Source: Gracilariopsis chorda
Taxonomy: Eukaryota > Rhodophyta > Florideophyceae > Gracilariales > Gracilariaceae
Reading direction: 5' to 3'
DNA: 64,000 nucleotides
NCBI GenBank assembly: GCA_003194525.1
Contig: NBIV01000009.1
Span: 124,001-188,000 of the forward strand
The translations under genes and the position numbers were made by a program. Under the pieces are notes generated by a model. It worked only from the letters and a program-made list of their open reading frames with translations, was not told the DNA's origin and ran no database searches. Shown here piece after piece: positions 50,853-63,157 of this stretch (position 1 is its first letter; every line of letters begins with the position of its first letter).

Positions 50853-53800
50853 CTAATTGTTCTCCAGATGCGCTGCAACTTTTTTGAGTAGTGTCCCTTC
50901 CTTCATTATTCGGTTTAATAAACGAAACGAGTACGGATTGATCTTCATCAAGGCGTCTGCGATATTTGATGAGACAGGGAGCGAGCAAATTTCGTGTAGT
51001 TCCCCTGACTCAAAAGAATCTTGAAGTTCTGAAACGGTCTTTCGTAAGCTGTAGTCTCTCTGTTCATGCAACGTAAAGATTGTTGAGTTAAGACCAGACG
51101 AAACAATGAAAAGCCTTGTCAGAATTTTTTTCGCAAAACCAGACTCACGGAAGAAGTAGGGATGAGTCTGAGAAACTAAATCAGATAGGTCTGTTGCAAA
51201 AGCTGCCGGAATGGTTTCAGCTCCTGCAGAAGAAAGCAAAACACGCCTCTGCTTTGATGAATTCCATTCAATAACATTATATATGTAATCTGGGCTTTGA
51301 TGAGCAAGTATTCTTGGAACATATCCAGATTGTCCGTAAGATTTTGTACTGGTAGCAGCGCCACTAAAACTGAGAAAACGAATCTGTGAGGTAGAGGAAA
51401 CGGGGGTGGGTAAGGACTTCTGAGATAGAACGGGGTTAAAGCTCTTAAGTTGCTTTGTTGCGCTGTTTAGCTGACGCATTTGATGTCCTTTGAGGCGAAA
51501 AATCTGTTGCTGAGCTTGCTTGCAACGACTGAAGCTTTAGGGAGTGGTTCATGACATAGAAAGTTGAGCTTACCCATCAAGCTCTGAAAATCGCATAGTT
51601 CCGTAGCTGTGCAGAAATCATCGTTTTTCTTTTTCCTTGGAGGAAGAATAGCAAGGGGAACATTTTTTTCTTGGAACTCCTTCGTTGATACTTGTATTGA
51701 GAAGTCTGGCAGTTGCGTCATGAAAAGACTATTGAAAACCATGTCCTGGCCTTGCGAGAATCTTCCGACCTCGAACTGTGCAGATAGAGATTCATGGAAC
51801 CAAACCAGTTACTCATGGCTTCCTACGAAAGTAATATCGTCTAGCACTTTCGCCACGATTAGAAGAACCTCTTGATTCTCCCATAAAAGAAACAGCTGAA
51901 CATTTTCCAGAATCGTGACAAAACTACGCATCAAAAACCAATCCTCTACACCAAGCTGCCACAGGCGACTAGATTCAACAAGACCATACTTTGGGACGAG
52001 TATTATCCAGACTTTGTCAAAAGTATCTACCCAACATCTCCAGGGTCTTATATAAATGTCACATTTGATGGAGCCCGCTTGCATAAAGCAGACTTAGTGC
52101 CAATGGGGGCAATTCGAAAGTGAAACAGGACTGCCATCGAGAGGAGCAGTCTGATAGCAGGGAATTGGGCTGTAGTCGAGTCTGAGTGCAACTGTTCTCT
52201 GTCGTTTTCCTTGTTCCCATTTGGTACTAGCCGGCATTTTATTATCAATGCTTTGCTCTCTCCGTCATGTTTGATGACAAAAAAGTGATGCTAAGAGATG
52301 AGGTTGGCGTTTCGAGGGACAGACCGAACGGAGACCGGTTTGTACGCCTTATTTCTGCGGTAAGCTTCTTTCTCATTGGCTATGGCATGATCCAGCAACC
52401 AACGGGGCGTGCATTGGACCTTGTGTTCGGATTGGGGCCCTGGTCGTAAAGAATTGCAGTGCCCTCGAATTATTGGTTGGGAAGCGGACTTGAGAGGCAA
52501 TGTCTTCATCTCCAAAGATGCATAGAGACCAATATCTTTAGAAAGAGGGTTGAAAGGTTCACTGAACCTCGTTTTTGCTAGATATGCAATAATATCTTGA
52601 TGATCATCCCACCCGGCGTAGTCCGAGGGACAACGTTCAGAGACAACACCAATGTGCATTGGTGAATGATCCGTATTTAACACTAGTGGGTTTGGTATTG
52701 GTTGATGGGTAGCTTCTTTCACGACAGCGTTAATCCTATCCGTAATCTCGGAGGCCAGCTCTTGGAAACCAAGTTGTAGACATTTCAAATCTCTGAGAAG
52801 CGGAATGAGCGGTGTACGTCTTAGATCCTCGTACGCAGCAGCGTAGAGGATGCCGCCTGAATTGGGCTCAGAAGAGACCGCGACCAGATGGCTGTAGATC
52901 TTATTCACGTATCCTTGAAGCCAAGCACCACGTTTTTGGGTTTTTGGAAGAAAAAGACAGACGTCCCGGGAGCAAGCAACGTTCAAGATAATGTTTTGAT
53001 GTCCTCAGACCTCATAAAACGGTGCAGAGCCTGCCATGTGCTTTTCTCTGTATGCACCAAGATAATATCCTTGCACGTTGTATTTTGAGAAAGCCCAGTG
53101 ATTGAAGGTCTGTAACCTCGATTCAACTCGAAACCGGACACAAATTTTGAGCCTTAGCGAGTTTTCTTTAGAAAAGCAGCTTTGGAGACACTTCCATGTT
53201 TTGAGGAGGCCGGTATAACTCGTGATATTGCGTCTTCACGATCCTTCAGTAATCGCTGTATGAGATAACGTACAGACTCATGCGAAGATTCGACAATACC
53301 AACTTTTTATGTCTCCTTGCAGGACGTGGAGAGATCTATATTTGATTCTCTGCACATAAGAGTTCGATTTGGTCATTGGTGAACTCTGGATCTCCTGAAC
53401 GTTATCTTGAAGGCCCGTGTACTTTGATCCAGTGCAAGAAAATCGACTTCCGTGCTTCAAGCATTGAACAGGAGAACATCAGTAACACCATAGTGAGGCC
53501 AGTAGCTGCGTCTTTCATGTTTAGGATGGGACGATTTACCAACTTTGCAACAAACATAAATTAAACCTCCAAATGATCCTCAAAGCTCTGCAAAAGAACT
53601 GAGAATGAAAATTTTGGGACGCAAGGGGCCACCCAGTTCACTTGCAACTTGTGCATTTGTCATAAGCTTGGTCGAGAAGCGCTGCAGGAGTTTTGGTCAG
53701 AAGTTTTGCTTGTCGACAGAGTTTTCTCATTTCCCTTGGAGACATATGGGTATAAAAATGAAACGGTTTGGCAAAGAATTCTTCATTTTCAATGATCTTG

Positions 53801-54325
53801 TTATTCGTTTTCCAATTTAGGGCAAAAAAGGCTTTCATTGAATTGATACTGGAAGGTACGAGAAGAGACGACTACGCTTGGACAGATCTTGTCCAGTGCA
53901 ATACGTTCAAAGGAGGATTTCACTAGGTCCAGCAATCCCTTTCGGAATCCGCAATTTGTTGCATTGCCAAGAACACCTGAACGATAGACTAAGTCATTTA
54001 CTTATAGAGTAGGTCCATCACCAAGTACTATATAGAACGGAATAAAGAAAGCTTTTCCGTACTCGTCTTCACCGCCTAGGGTCCAGATCGCAAAACCTGG
54101 GAGCGCATTGACACAGTGTTCCCCAAAACTATTTAGAAATGGTTCACAATCTAAATGTTCCAGTTCTAGCTCAATACGCAAAGATTCGCAGAGTTGAGAG
54201 ATTAATTCAGTTCGCCCCACGCTCTTCGGACAACCAATGTCAAGGATCGGATTGGGATCCTTAGAGTGCATTATATCTGAGTAGGCTTCTGTAGTTAACT
54301 GCAGTGAACGGCGACTGGTTTCCAA
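50853..54325 (-). pseudogene. copia pol (protease, integrase, RT, RNase H), broken
   Basis: Pieces in several frames, in copia order. A protease-like PILDIGCPKSVGRTE sits at about 54240, where an active element has D(S/T)GA. The zinc-binding start of integrase at about 53640-53740 has H....L.......K and C..C. Reverse transcriptase lies at 52250-51470, with CRLVPNGNKE, a degraded VLDDI at the YVDD site and the SLMGKLNFLC segment. RNase H at 51479-50853 has the QSGYV, W.S.KQRRV and SSAGAE motifs and the ADAL.KIN ending. Altered catalytic motifs and many stops show it is inactive. Confidence 0.85.
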
Positions 54326-54399
54326 GAGGGTGAAGCCCCGCGGAAAACGCGGCGTTCAGTATGGTGTGTCGGATCCTTTTCGGAGAGATGCAGCTTTTC

Positions 54400-55634
54400 G
54401 GATCGAAGCCGTTTCGTGTAGAAACTATGAATCTCACATTCTTCTGATCCTCGGCGATGGTTTTTTGGGCACCAGTGGTAGCAATATCCTCGATCATCTG
54501 GGTTATGTTTCTTATCCTTGACACCAACTACGAGCGGTCGAGTTTTGTGTTTCTTTGTACACAAGGGTCCAGAAAAGGACGAGCCCATGGGGTGCAAACG
54601 ATTCGATTGAAGTCCTGGCTTTTTCTGGCATGCAGCCATAGCCTGATTAAGGCGTTGCTCAACGCGCTTGCCCACTCGTTTTGATACCATGTTATCAATT
54701 TCCGACTTTTTGAAATCTTTTCTGTGCTTTCCGGTTACGACGTCAGGTTGTGAATGACTGTAACTGCATCATCAAGGTTGCGCTTGCAACGGAGACCAGT
54801 AGAAAACATGTCACTTTCTTACTCAAGGGATGCTTTCTTTTCAGTGAGGTACTTCTCTAGTTGAGCATTCTCATCAATCAGATTGGCAACTTGTGATATG
54901 AGCGATTGAGCTTTGCTTCGAACAGTAGACGCACTTTGAGAAGATAACGGTCTGTTTTCGTTTCGTTGAAGCACCTGTTTAAGGTCACTGAATTCCTTAA
55001 ACCCTTGAGAAAGTGACTCCATGGTGATAGATATTTCTTCTTGAACTTCGGCTTTCATTCGAGCCTCTGCTAAAGCTACAAGCTGAAGCTTGTCGTTGGT
55101 CAGAATTTCTTCACTGATTAAAGGATTGTTCAGGAGCGTGATTGACAGCACCTCACCAACTTGAGATGATCCAGACAATCCAACATGCATTAGGGGTTCA
55201 GCGGCTAAACCGCGAAAGCACGAAGCAAAGGAGTCCAAGACTTCCACACGAGAGCCACGACAATTCGTAACGTCATTGAACGAATGAGAATATCAAACGC
55301 TTAATGACTGCCATCGAGAAGTCAACTGCGATTAGCTTGACAATCTGCTTGAGGGCCTAAATCTGGTCTGCTTGCTTGTAATTGATAAGTTTCTTTCTCT
55401 GAGCTTCGTCAACGGTAGCTTTCTGCTCTCTTGGAAGACCACGGTCGTACCATTGTCTTGCGAGTGTTGCATAAACCGCTTGGTAGATACGGTCGGAGCC
55501 TTGTTGCAACGCTGCTTGAATCATTTCAACCCAACGTGAGACCTCCTGACGATACTCTTGCAAATCTCCTGCAGGAATGAACATTGGAGATCTTTAGGGG
55601 TGAAGGGTTTTGCGCTACCCTGTGCTGCACCCAT
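54400..55634 (-). pseudogene. copia gag, broken
   Basis: Gag appears to start at the ATG at 55634, just inside the 5' LTR, with MGAAQGSAKPFTPKDLQ. It shifts frame near 55580 and continues EYRQEVSRWVEMIQAALQQG. A coiled-coil, Gln/Glu-rich segment lies at 55247-54819. A segment with CYHWCPKNHRRGSEECEIH (about 54470) could be the remains of the zinc knuckle. Several stops separate the parts. Confidence 0.7.
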
Positions 55635-55637
55635 GAC

Positions 55638-55849
55638 TATTGGATGTGTGGGAATTTTGCGCAGCTCAAAGAGTCCATAAAAGGGGAGAAATCGCAGAGA
55701 GAAGTCTTCCTTCTTCGTCACTGTCCCCCGCACTTGGCTGGCAGTGCCAAGTGCGACCCAGGAGTTTATTTTACCTTCTATTCGGAGCTTCACGAGCTGC
55801 ACGAGGTGATCTCAGGGTATGTAGTTGAGCTTACGTCAGTAATGCAACA
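55638..55849 (-). repeat. 5' LTR of copia element
   Basis: 212 bp, same length as the left copy. On the minus strand it begins TGTTGCATTACTGACG and contains a TTTTATGG box that may act as TATA element. Confidence 0.9.
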
Positions 55850-55854
55850 TTGCT
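55850..55854. repeat. Target site duplication TTGCT (right)
   Basis: Identical to 50183-50187. Joining the two flanks restores a continuous sequence that runs into the terminal repeat of the next transposon two bases later. Confidence 0.8.
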
Positions 55855-55856
55855 GA

Positions 55857-55897
55857 CCTCATATGTGTGACACTCTACTTTTATTACTCAGAATGGC
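55857..55897 (+). repeat. Left terminal inverted repeat
   Basis: 41 bp, inverted copy at 58811-58851. The outer 12 bp and inner 16 bp are identical, and the middle differs at several positions. Confidence 0.75.
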
Positions 55898-56317
55898 GAT
55901 TCAAATTGAACGTAGATACGGCCAATTTTCGTCAGAAACGTTTTTCACCTCCAACCCAATTTTGTTGCTTTCTTTCTCAGCTTTGGTTTAAGGCAGACCA
56001 ATAATAAAATGGGCAAGTACATCAGACTATATACGTTTGTTTAAACTACATTGCTATGTCTACAACATATTCCACAACCCATATTTCTCCCAGCCATCCC
56101 CACTTGCAAAGTAGCTGTTCTTATGCCCTTGATCACTCGTAGAGTACCGCTCCAACACGTTCTTTACCAAGTAGGCCTCCTTTGCTTGTTCTCGCAGCGA
56201 TAGCACCAAAAATAAATCAGTTATCTCCAGGAAAAAGGAAGAATCGACGAAATACTGTCGACTTCTTTCACGAAGTTGAGCAAAAGACATATTCCTATTT
56301 AACAACTTAAAGTCATT

Positions 56318-58375
56318 TTAATCTTGATCCGATGACAAACGTTGCACCTTTACACTATCCTTGAGCACAGAAGTAAACCAAAAAACATGATATGTAGAGA
56401 GCTTAAACGCGGAGGGTACGGAAATGAATAAAGTCAGCATCTTCTTCCAGTTAAACCATTTCGCATCAGTAGAACACACAACTGCGTTCGATACGGAACT
56501 CTTTGCGATTACATACATCATTTTTCGAGGACAAAAGACGTTTATCTTTCGCAAACGTCTCATGAATAATCCAAACGCAGCGTCCCACCTGTTTTTGTAT
56601 AGCTGGCTATAAGAAACTGCAGGACAATCTCCTCTTCCTAGCCCATGATAATTCGCCACAGAAAACACCACAGAATGTACCAACTTTTTTTCCGGCTACT
56701 GCAGTTTTCGGCGGTCATATCAATACGTCGCACATTTCGCGTCAGTGCTCCTTTGTCGCGGTGCTGTTGGATTGCGTAGTGCACCATTGACGCCACTTCA
56801 TCCCCTGTTTTACAGTTCGGACAGGTTTCTCGCGGTATGCCAAAGATAATACAGAAGTGCTGAGTACTGCTTGCTACCTCAAAGAAGTCGAACTTTAAGC
56901 CAGTTACAAAGTGCAATGGTCCTGGTTGGCGGAGAAGAGAAGGCAAAAGAATTTTCTCTGCGAATTCGAAGAACAAATGGGTTGGCTCTGTTGATGTTTG
57001 TAGTATCCGGACCCTTTTTCGCACAGACGAGGTTTCAACGCTAAGTATGGAGACGTTTCTCATATATGGGAGGTGCAAGTAACCGGAGTAGCTGGGGATG
57101 CATGAGCAGCCAGTGCCGCTGTACATGTAGCCTAGGTTTGCGTACTTTTGGCAAGGCTTGCTACAGCGCTGGCGGCAAGCTATTTCGGTATTTACTTACT
57201 TACTTTACTATTTAGAGGCGCTCAGCCACCGGCTATTCATAGCCGACGACACGAATGGAGCTCACCGTAAACGAGAAATCAAGCTTCGGCCACCACTTTA
57301 GTTTCGAGACTCGAGAACCTTAACCGGAGCTCCGGGCTAACTACAACTCCTGTGCGTTCATATCATCGCTACATACAACCCGCCGTTAACGGACAAGCTG
57401 CAACAGGGTTTCTTACTACCGTGCTCACAAGGCACACATACCCTTTCGTTTTGGGGTGTTATTCTGTGGATACCTGCGCCACTACCGAGTGGCCATTCGG
57501 CCGTAGTGGGTATAACACAATGTTGAGGTTGCTGCTTTTTCTTGTAATCGACGGTCAACGTTGAACTCGTTCAGTGCATCACGACAAAGCTTTCCTCTCG
57601 CAGAAAGAAGCGAAGTTCGGAGGTCTTCATTGCTGGTGGCTGCAGCAGTGTTCGGGAACGAAATACAGGTGTCGCAGAAATCGCTTCCTCTACGACGTAT
57701 CCTCAATTCCTTGTAGTAAGGTCGCCACACCTTCACAAAACGTCCTTTCGACCACGGTGTGTTCGGCTTGTTCGTCTCTGGCACACAACACTGTTCCAAA
57801 GCCCCAATCACAATCGACTCCCATTGTAACTTATAATCACTTTAAACATTCTCACGCGTCGTATCACTTGAGAGAAACTGTATTGTCTTCTTTTCAGAAG
57901 AGCCACCACCCGTCGAACAGTTCATCACGTTGATATCCGAATATCGGTGAAGGTGCGCTAGGGCTACTTTCGTCTGTAATGAAAGCTTTCAAGTTCATCG
58001 TCTAGAGTCTCTTGGCTCTTGGAGAGTAAAACTACCCTAACTGCACACGTCTACTGCAAACTGATACACAGTGCGATAATGAACCTTCAAAACAGCGGCG
58101 AAACCAAATTGACAAAGCCTCTTTTGTCTGATCGCGTATCTTGTGGTCTTATTTTCAGCTGTTTGTATTCTCCTTTGCTTAAGCGTCCTGTAATGTGCAT
58201 AGTTCTGTTCCCAAACCGTAAGTTCGTTGGAACTCCTTGATGATGCTGACAATGCAAGTAGCATAATTTGGACGACATTAGTGCAATCGCTTGCAGAAGG
58301 TGTTGGAAAGCTGATGTCAAGTTCGTAGTCAGTGCCGCCTATGCAAGTAAAATTGCCTGAACAGAGTGACTTCAT
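56318..58375 (-). pseudogene. DDE-type transposase, DUF7869-like, broken
   Basis: Segments in N-to-C order on the minus strand. At 58375-58037 there is a tract with RYAIRQKRLCQFGFAAVL, like the VCR.AF......S start of this family. At 57811-57482 LRIRRRGSDFCDTC gives a zinc-type Cys pair. At 57126-56638 there is HFVTGLKFDFFEVA, the CPNCKTGDEVASM element and a DMTAENCSSRKKSWY segment, where active members have ADNCGGQNKN. At 56683-56318 DAAFGLFMRRLRK follows. Stops and frameshifts lie between these. The role was cut-and-paste transposition. Assignment is from remembered motifs, not from a search. Confidence 0.6.
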
Positions 58376-58810
58376 CTGCCCAAACTGGCGCAGAGCATTG
58401 GTTATGGTTAGGCTCTCGTGTTCTGAGAGAGAAAAAGAAGCAGAGAGATATTATGCATTGGCGTGGCTGCCATTGGCTACAGCTAGGAAAGATTGTGGCG
58501 CTGGTGCGTCATCGATCTGCGCTGAGTCTGCTTCTTGAACTTCTTGTAGATTTAAGCAGTCGATACTCATAAGAAACACCTGCCGAAAGGCAGATACCAA
58601 TAAAAAGAGCGAGAAGGAAGTGCGAAAACAAGATAGGTGTATTTCTCAGCTTTCCAGAGCGTTTGGAAATCTGGTGCTCTGACAACTCTATGAAACTGTA
58701 CGTGAGATTTCTCAGCCCTCACACCTCCAATTTCTGTAGTTCTGAGTCCATTCTAAAGCTCTCACAAAGACAAATACAACGATACTGGTATCGTGAGGTC
58801 GACGAAAATA

Positions 58811-58851
58811 GCCATTCTGAGTAATATAAGTGGATTGCTACACATATGAGG
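58811..58851 (-). repeat. Right terminal inverted repeat
   Basis: Inverted partner of 55857-55897. Confidence 0.75.
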
Positions 58852-60560
58852 CCAGAAGAGCGTCCAAAACTATTACTACCTGATGGTGCTTGTTTTGAGA
58901 ATACCTCTATTCTACCACGTGCAATCTACACAGAAATTCTAATGTCAATCAGAACAATTCGTAGATGCTTGGTAATATATCTAGTGGGACTCCTAAAATA
59001 TCTGTTATCCGAAAGTTTTGTGAAGCGCAGACACTTTTACTGCCAATTAGAAAACAAAAGTTGGGTATGTTCAAATTTCGATAAAATAAGAAGCCTTCTT
59101 GACACCTTGTATGGCAAAACTCACGTATGATACCGGCAGGAATAACTATGGTACTTATTTTTCAACGTTTTCCAAACACTCTTAGCAAATGTCATTAATT
59201 TAGCTACTTGACATACTTTTCTGTAGATATTCTTTACTGCAAAGTCAACAAGTAGTTCTTTGCTTTGGTTTTGAGCTTTTATTGAAATTTGTTTTTATAG
59301 ATAATTTAAAAGTATCTGTTTCAAATCTAATGACTTTTGAATGCCTTAACATTCTATTGGATTCCGATTAAAATGGTATAAAAAGTTTTATAAATAGTTT
59401 GACATTTTTTGTTAATGGAAAAGTTTAAATTTGGCTTCATATGAGGACAATGTCAAATAGACACTAGATATATGGACAACTCACAGCACGTTGGGCATGT
59501 ATGGAATTCCTGTAGACCCTCAGCCACAATAGATGCAGATCCTCAAGGTCAAGGAGTATCACATGAGAAGCCTTGTTAGAACGGGCCTCTATTGACTCTT
59601 CTCTTCCGTCGCATTCAGAGCGCATCAGAAACTGGCGCCCGCGCTTACGTTCTTGAACTCTTACGTTCTTTTGAAAACATACCAACTCACAATTTTACTA
59701 AAGGAAGACAATACCCAAAACTTGCGCATTATTCCGGTTCAGTTTGGACCATTCCCTTCCTCAACCTCCAAATTTTTCTGACCATTGGAAACATCAGGAT
59801 TATTGACGGTTTTCAACATCTGTGATACAACATTGCCAGTTGTCTTTCCATTTTTCAGTTGCCTTTGTCATTCTTCCTCAGATATACAAAGTCGTTTCAG
59901 CATGCTCAAAAAAAGATCAGGACGTCACTATTCTGGTATGTTTTTCTGCCATTCAGCGTTCCCCTTTTCTCAAGAAAAGAGTTCTTTCTTTTCTTTTCTC
60001 TAACCATACCTTTATTTGGGTTCTTTACGAAGATATTTATGTGCTGCCTTGGTTCATTCAATCCTGCAACAACATCTTTGTCGCTCACGTCTTTCTGCAG
60101 CGACATGATAAAGCTAGTCCAATAAACACCATCATTTATGCTACTTAATCTTTCCTGGAGACAAGCAAGAAGATTTTATTCTGCTACAAGACCTATGCTT
60201 TCGGTAACGGGGTGTATCTGATTCGTAGTTGCCCCGCAATCGTTATTCGTTGCATAGCTTCAAAGCTCTCGGTTTCTTTTGGCGTTCATTTCTTCAATCA
60301 AAAGGTTCACAGTCCGTTCTTGAGATGGATCTTTAAGCGGATTTTGAACGTATAATGCTACAAGTTCCACCGCTGGCGAAGTTCCGCATAGCCCGTTGTC
60401 AGTTCTAAGCTAGTGATCTGTGGATTCCATTGACTTGTGCAGTCCAATGATGTCCCCAAGAGCCCAATTTCTACGATTTTTGTTCCCATAAGGGGTGTTA
60501 GAAATCTCTCAGCTGTAATGGTTTGCACACAACTTTTTTCAAGTCGGGCCAACGCTCGGA
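58852..60560. other. AT-rich intergenic or decayed repeat DNA
   Basis: About 1.7 kb, notably AT-rich between 59150 and 59460. A plus-strand frame at 58846-59130 and others near 59600-60150 carry no motif. Probably decayed transposon DNA. Confidence 0.4.
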
Positions 60561-60566
60561 TATGTC

Positions 60567-62653
60567 TTAAGAAACTGTCAAAACATGAGCAATATGAGCA
60601 CAGGGAAAACCATCGGATTCATAATATGGGCAAGTGCACCCACCGGAAAATGTATTTTGTTTTGTCTCGATTAGTGTGCACATATACATTGCATGTCGAA
60701 ACTGATTGAGAGGTGTTAGTCTTGGCTGAGTTTCAAAAGGAGCAAAGTGTGGGAACTGCAACAAAATTGTTATCGTGAAGCCTGACATTCCCAGAATCTA
60801 ATTCGAATGATTCGCAGTTGATGTCAATGAATCGTTTGACAACAACACTGTGTAGCTTCATCATCATGGCTTCTTGCAAACTATGTTCCATAAATTTCTT
60901 ACGGCTGTAACTCGATACAGAGGAACCAGAGGTGTCCTGACCGAAGCGATGAATGGAAGCTGGCAAACACTCAGCTTACTGAAAAGGGAACAATCATGAG
61001 TGTTGATTTTTTTTTCCTTTCATCGTGGAGTCGTTTGGTTGTGGTCCTCTCCTTCTGAAAGACCACAAAGACTGGAATTCAGCGTCCAAGTATCAGCTTT
61101 TGATACCTCGCTCCATATCGTTCGGTGTATCCCGTTCCTTGGAACATAACGCGAGTGGGCGGCTACATTTGCTTGTAGCAATGCGCAAGTAGCAAGGGAT
61201 TGTCATGGTACAAAAACGTGTAACATTTTGGTAGTTTTCCTTTGGGTAGTTTGTATTCAAAGCCGAAGAAGTGTTTTTGATAATATGCAGATTTTCATGT
61301 CTCGACTAACTCAATAGAAAATCTCCGTCGCAGACTGTGAAGGACCTCCGGCATTGCAGAAGTCATCCACTTAATACGCCAAATCACTCCACACCAGTGA
61401 GCCACACTTGCCTTTTGGTTTCGGCTCAAATGCCACTCATCCAGCGTGACATAAGACTGCGGATATACCTGTCGCATAGCCACGAAAGAAGTGCACTGGT
61501 CTATTGTGATGGAGCCCGGCAAACTACATACACAGTCAAGGAACTTGTTGAGGATCTAAAAAAAACTTTCTTCGGTCTTGTCCTTAAGAAACCCCATGGA
61601 GATCGACATTAGACTATCATCGTTATTGCTTCCGTAATCGTAACCAGGGGAAGATCGAAGAGGTTTGCAACGGCCTTGAAATCAAATGATACCACTGAAA
61701 CTATCCCATATATTTCATAATTTGTGCCATAGTCCTCAAAGGACCAGTTAGTATAGCAAAAAGACCTGTCTGCAGCTGTGGTGCAGTAAAATTAGTTTGT
61801 TTCGGTATAATTCACAAGAGCATACAGTTTTTGTACAAAAACAGACATTCTTTGTCCCTCAGATTGCGAATGTTGCCATAGTACTTCAAGGTTTTTCGAA
61901 AGACGTTGATGTGTACTCTGAATATATATTTGTTGTGCATTAGTTCGAGAATATCGTGTTATCTGAGGTGCAGCTTCTCGTAGGTAAATTTTTCCTCAGC
62001 TTGCATTTTTGAGGGAGCTTGCTTTGAAATCTCTATCTTTCTTCTACAGGATTTTGATAGACTTTGGAGAGGTCAAAGTCATACCCCCAACGCTCACGTT
62101 CTGTGGTCCTGCATGGGGAGAGCTTAACACGACGCATGCGAAAAGAAAATGGGCATTTCTAGTGGTCGTGGTGGCGTAGACTTCACCCCAAGTATCCATT
62201 TGAAAGTGACTTTCTTTCCTCGCTGCAGTGGTACGAAGAGTCTCTAATATGAAGCTCCAGTCCGCAGCATTCTGATATGTACTGGAGGTGCTGCAAAAGC
62301 TTATCATCTGAAGTTGCCTCTTTCAAGCTAAGAAGTGCGGCAAACCCATGGCGAACATATCCCTCTTCCCGTTCCTCCATCATTTCTACCAGAATCTCAT
62401 CCACCTCATCTTTTGACACGCTTAGGTTCTCAGTCTCTGAAGAGGATTGTTTATCGCTCCCAGAGAGAGCTGCCTTTTTCTCACGCTCACCTTGCTGTTT
62501 TGGTTTATTCTGAAGATCGGGGTGAAATGCGTTTGTATTGCTGAATTGATCCTCAACCTGGCTGAATACATCCACTACTTTGTCTTTCGTTTGATCCTGT
62601 GACCCAGTGATTATCAGTTCACCAGGTTCTTCTGCTCTTCTTGTATGAAGCAT
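60567..62653 (-). pseudogene. Mutator-like (MULE) transposase, broken
   Basis: Minus-strand pieces in the expected order. An acidic N-terminal segment (62653-62183) is followed in another frame by a possible zinc-finger element (CPFSFRMRR) near 62110-62160. A transposase core fragment at 61522-61295 has SITIDQ, then LDEWHLSRN, which resembles the TD....A...FP....C.WH...N part of MULE transposases. The SWIM zinc finger at about 60640-60600 reads CTCPYYESDGFPCAHI, with C.C, C and H in the right spacing. Stops separate all of them. Terminal inverted repeats were not found. Confidence 0.65.
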
Positions 62654-63157
62654 GGTTTAAGAACAGAATGAACCCCGGCCATATGTTGAAAGATACTCTT
62701 ATTGTATTGCTAGGCGACCCGAAAGGCATACCTGAGAATGGGAAGCAGACCCAATAGAAATCCAAGATATCATTTTGATATGGAACAGATGTGGCAGGAA
62801 AACGTAGGTATGATTGATGCATGGCTCATACATAAATGAATCTTGATTAATATGTAAATAGTACTGCACATGACATGTTTCATACGCTCAAGATATAAAC
62901 GTGGTATAATTTTGATAAGCACTGATATAGTTGTCGTGAGAGCTTGATATACGTTCAAAATATTTTAAAATTTCTTATATCTGAAAATGGTTCAAACGAT
63001 ATCAAAACCCTTGAAAATATATATCGGGTTCTTGCGCGACACACACGCATATATGCTGCCGGAATGAAGTATATATCAATGCTTTAACGTTGAATTAGAA
63101 TTATATCCATTCTAATACATTTTTATCTATATCATATCGAAGTTGAATTGTGCATTT
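62654..63157. other. AT-rich spacer, no gene seen
   Basis: 500 bp, strongly AT-rich between 62830 and 63140. It separates two transposase remnants. Possibly the border of two elements. Confidence 0.4.

Larger units (their letters stand above)
50188..55849 (-). mobile_element. Degenerate Ty1/copia LTR retrotransposon
   Basis: 5662 bp, transcribed leftward. Two LTRs of exactly 212 bp bound it, with a TTGCT target duplication on both sides. The order on the minus strand is 5' LTR, gag, protease, integrase, reverse transcriptase, RNase H, a G-rich purine tract (CTGAAGGGGG, complement of 50400-50409) and 3' LTR. Protease-integrase-RT-RNase H is the copia order. All coding parts are broken by stops and shifts. 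The LTRs differ at roughly 40 of 212 positions by my count (about 19 percent), so the insertion is old. The LTR begins TGTTG and ends CAATA, a mutated form of TG...CA. No primer-binding site was recognised. Confidence 0.9.
55857..58851 (-). mobile_element. DNA transposon with 41-bp terminal inverted repeats, degenerate
   Basis: Two 41-bp inverted repeats, 55857-55897 and 58811-58851, begin CCTCATATGTGT and end ATTACTCAGAATGGC at their inner ends, with a few differences between. The 3.0-kb interior encodes, on the minus strand, pieces of a DDE-type transposase. No target duplication was recognised, partly because the copia element sits two bases from the left end. The superfamily is uncertain. 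The transposase style resembles large eukaryotic elements annotated with DUF7869 (Zisupton/KDZ-like). Confidence 0.65.
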
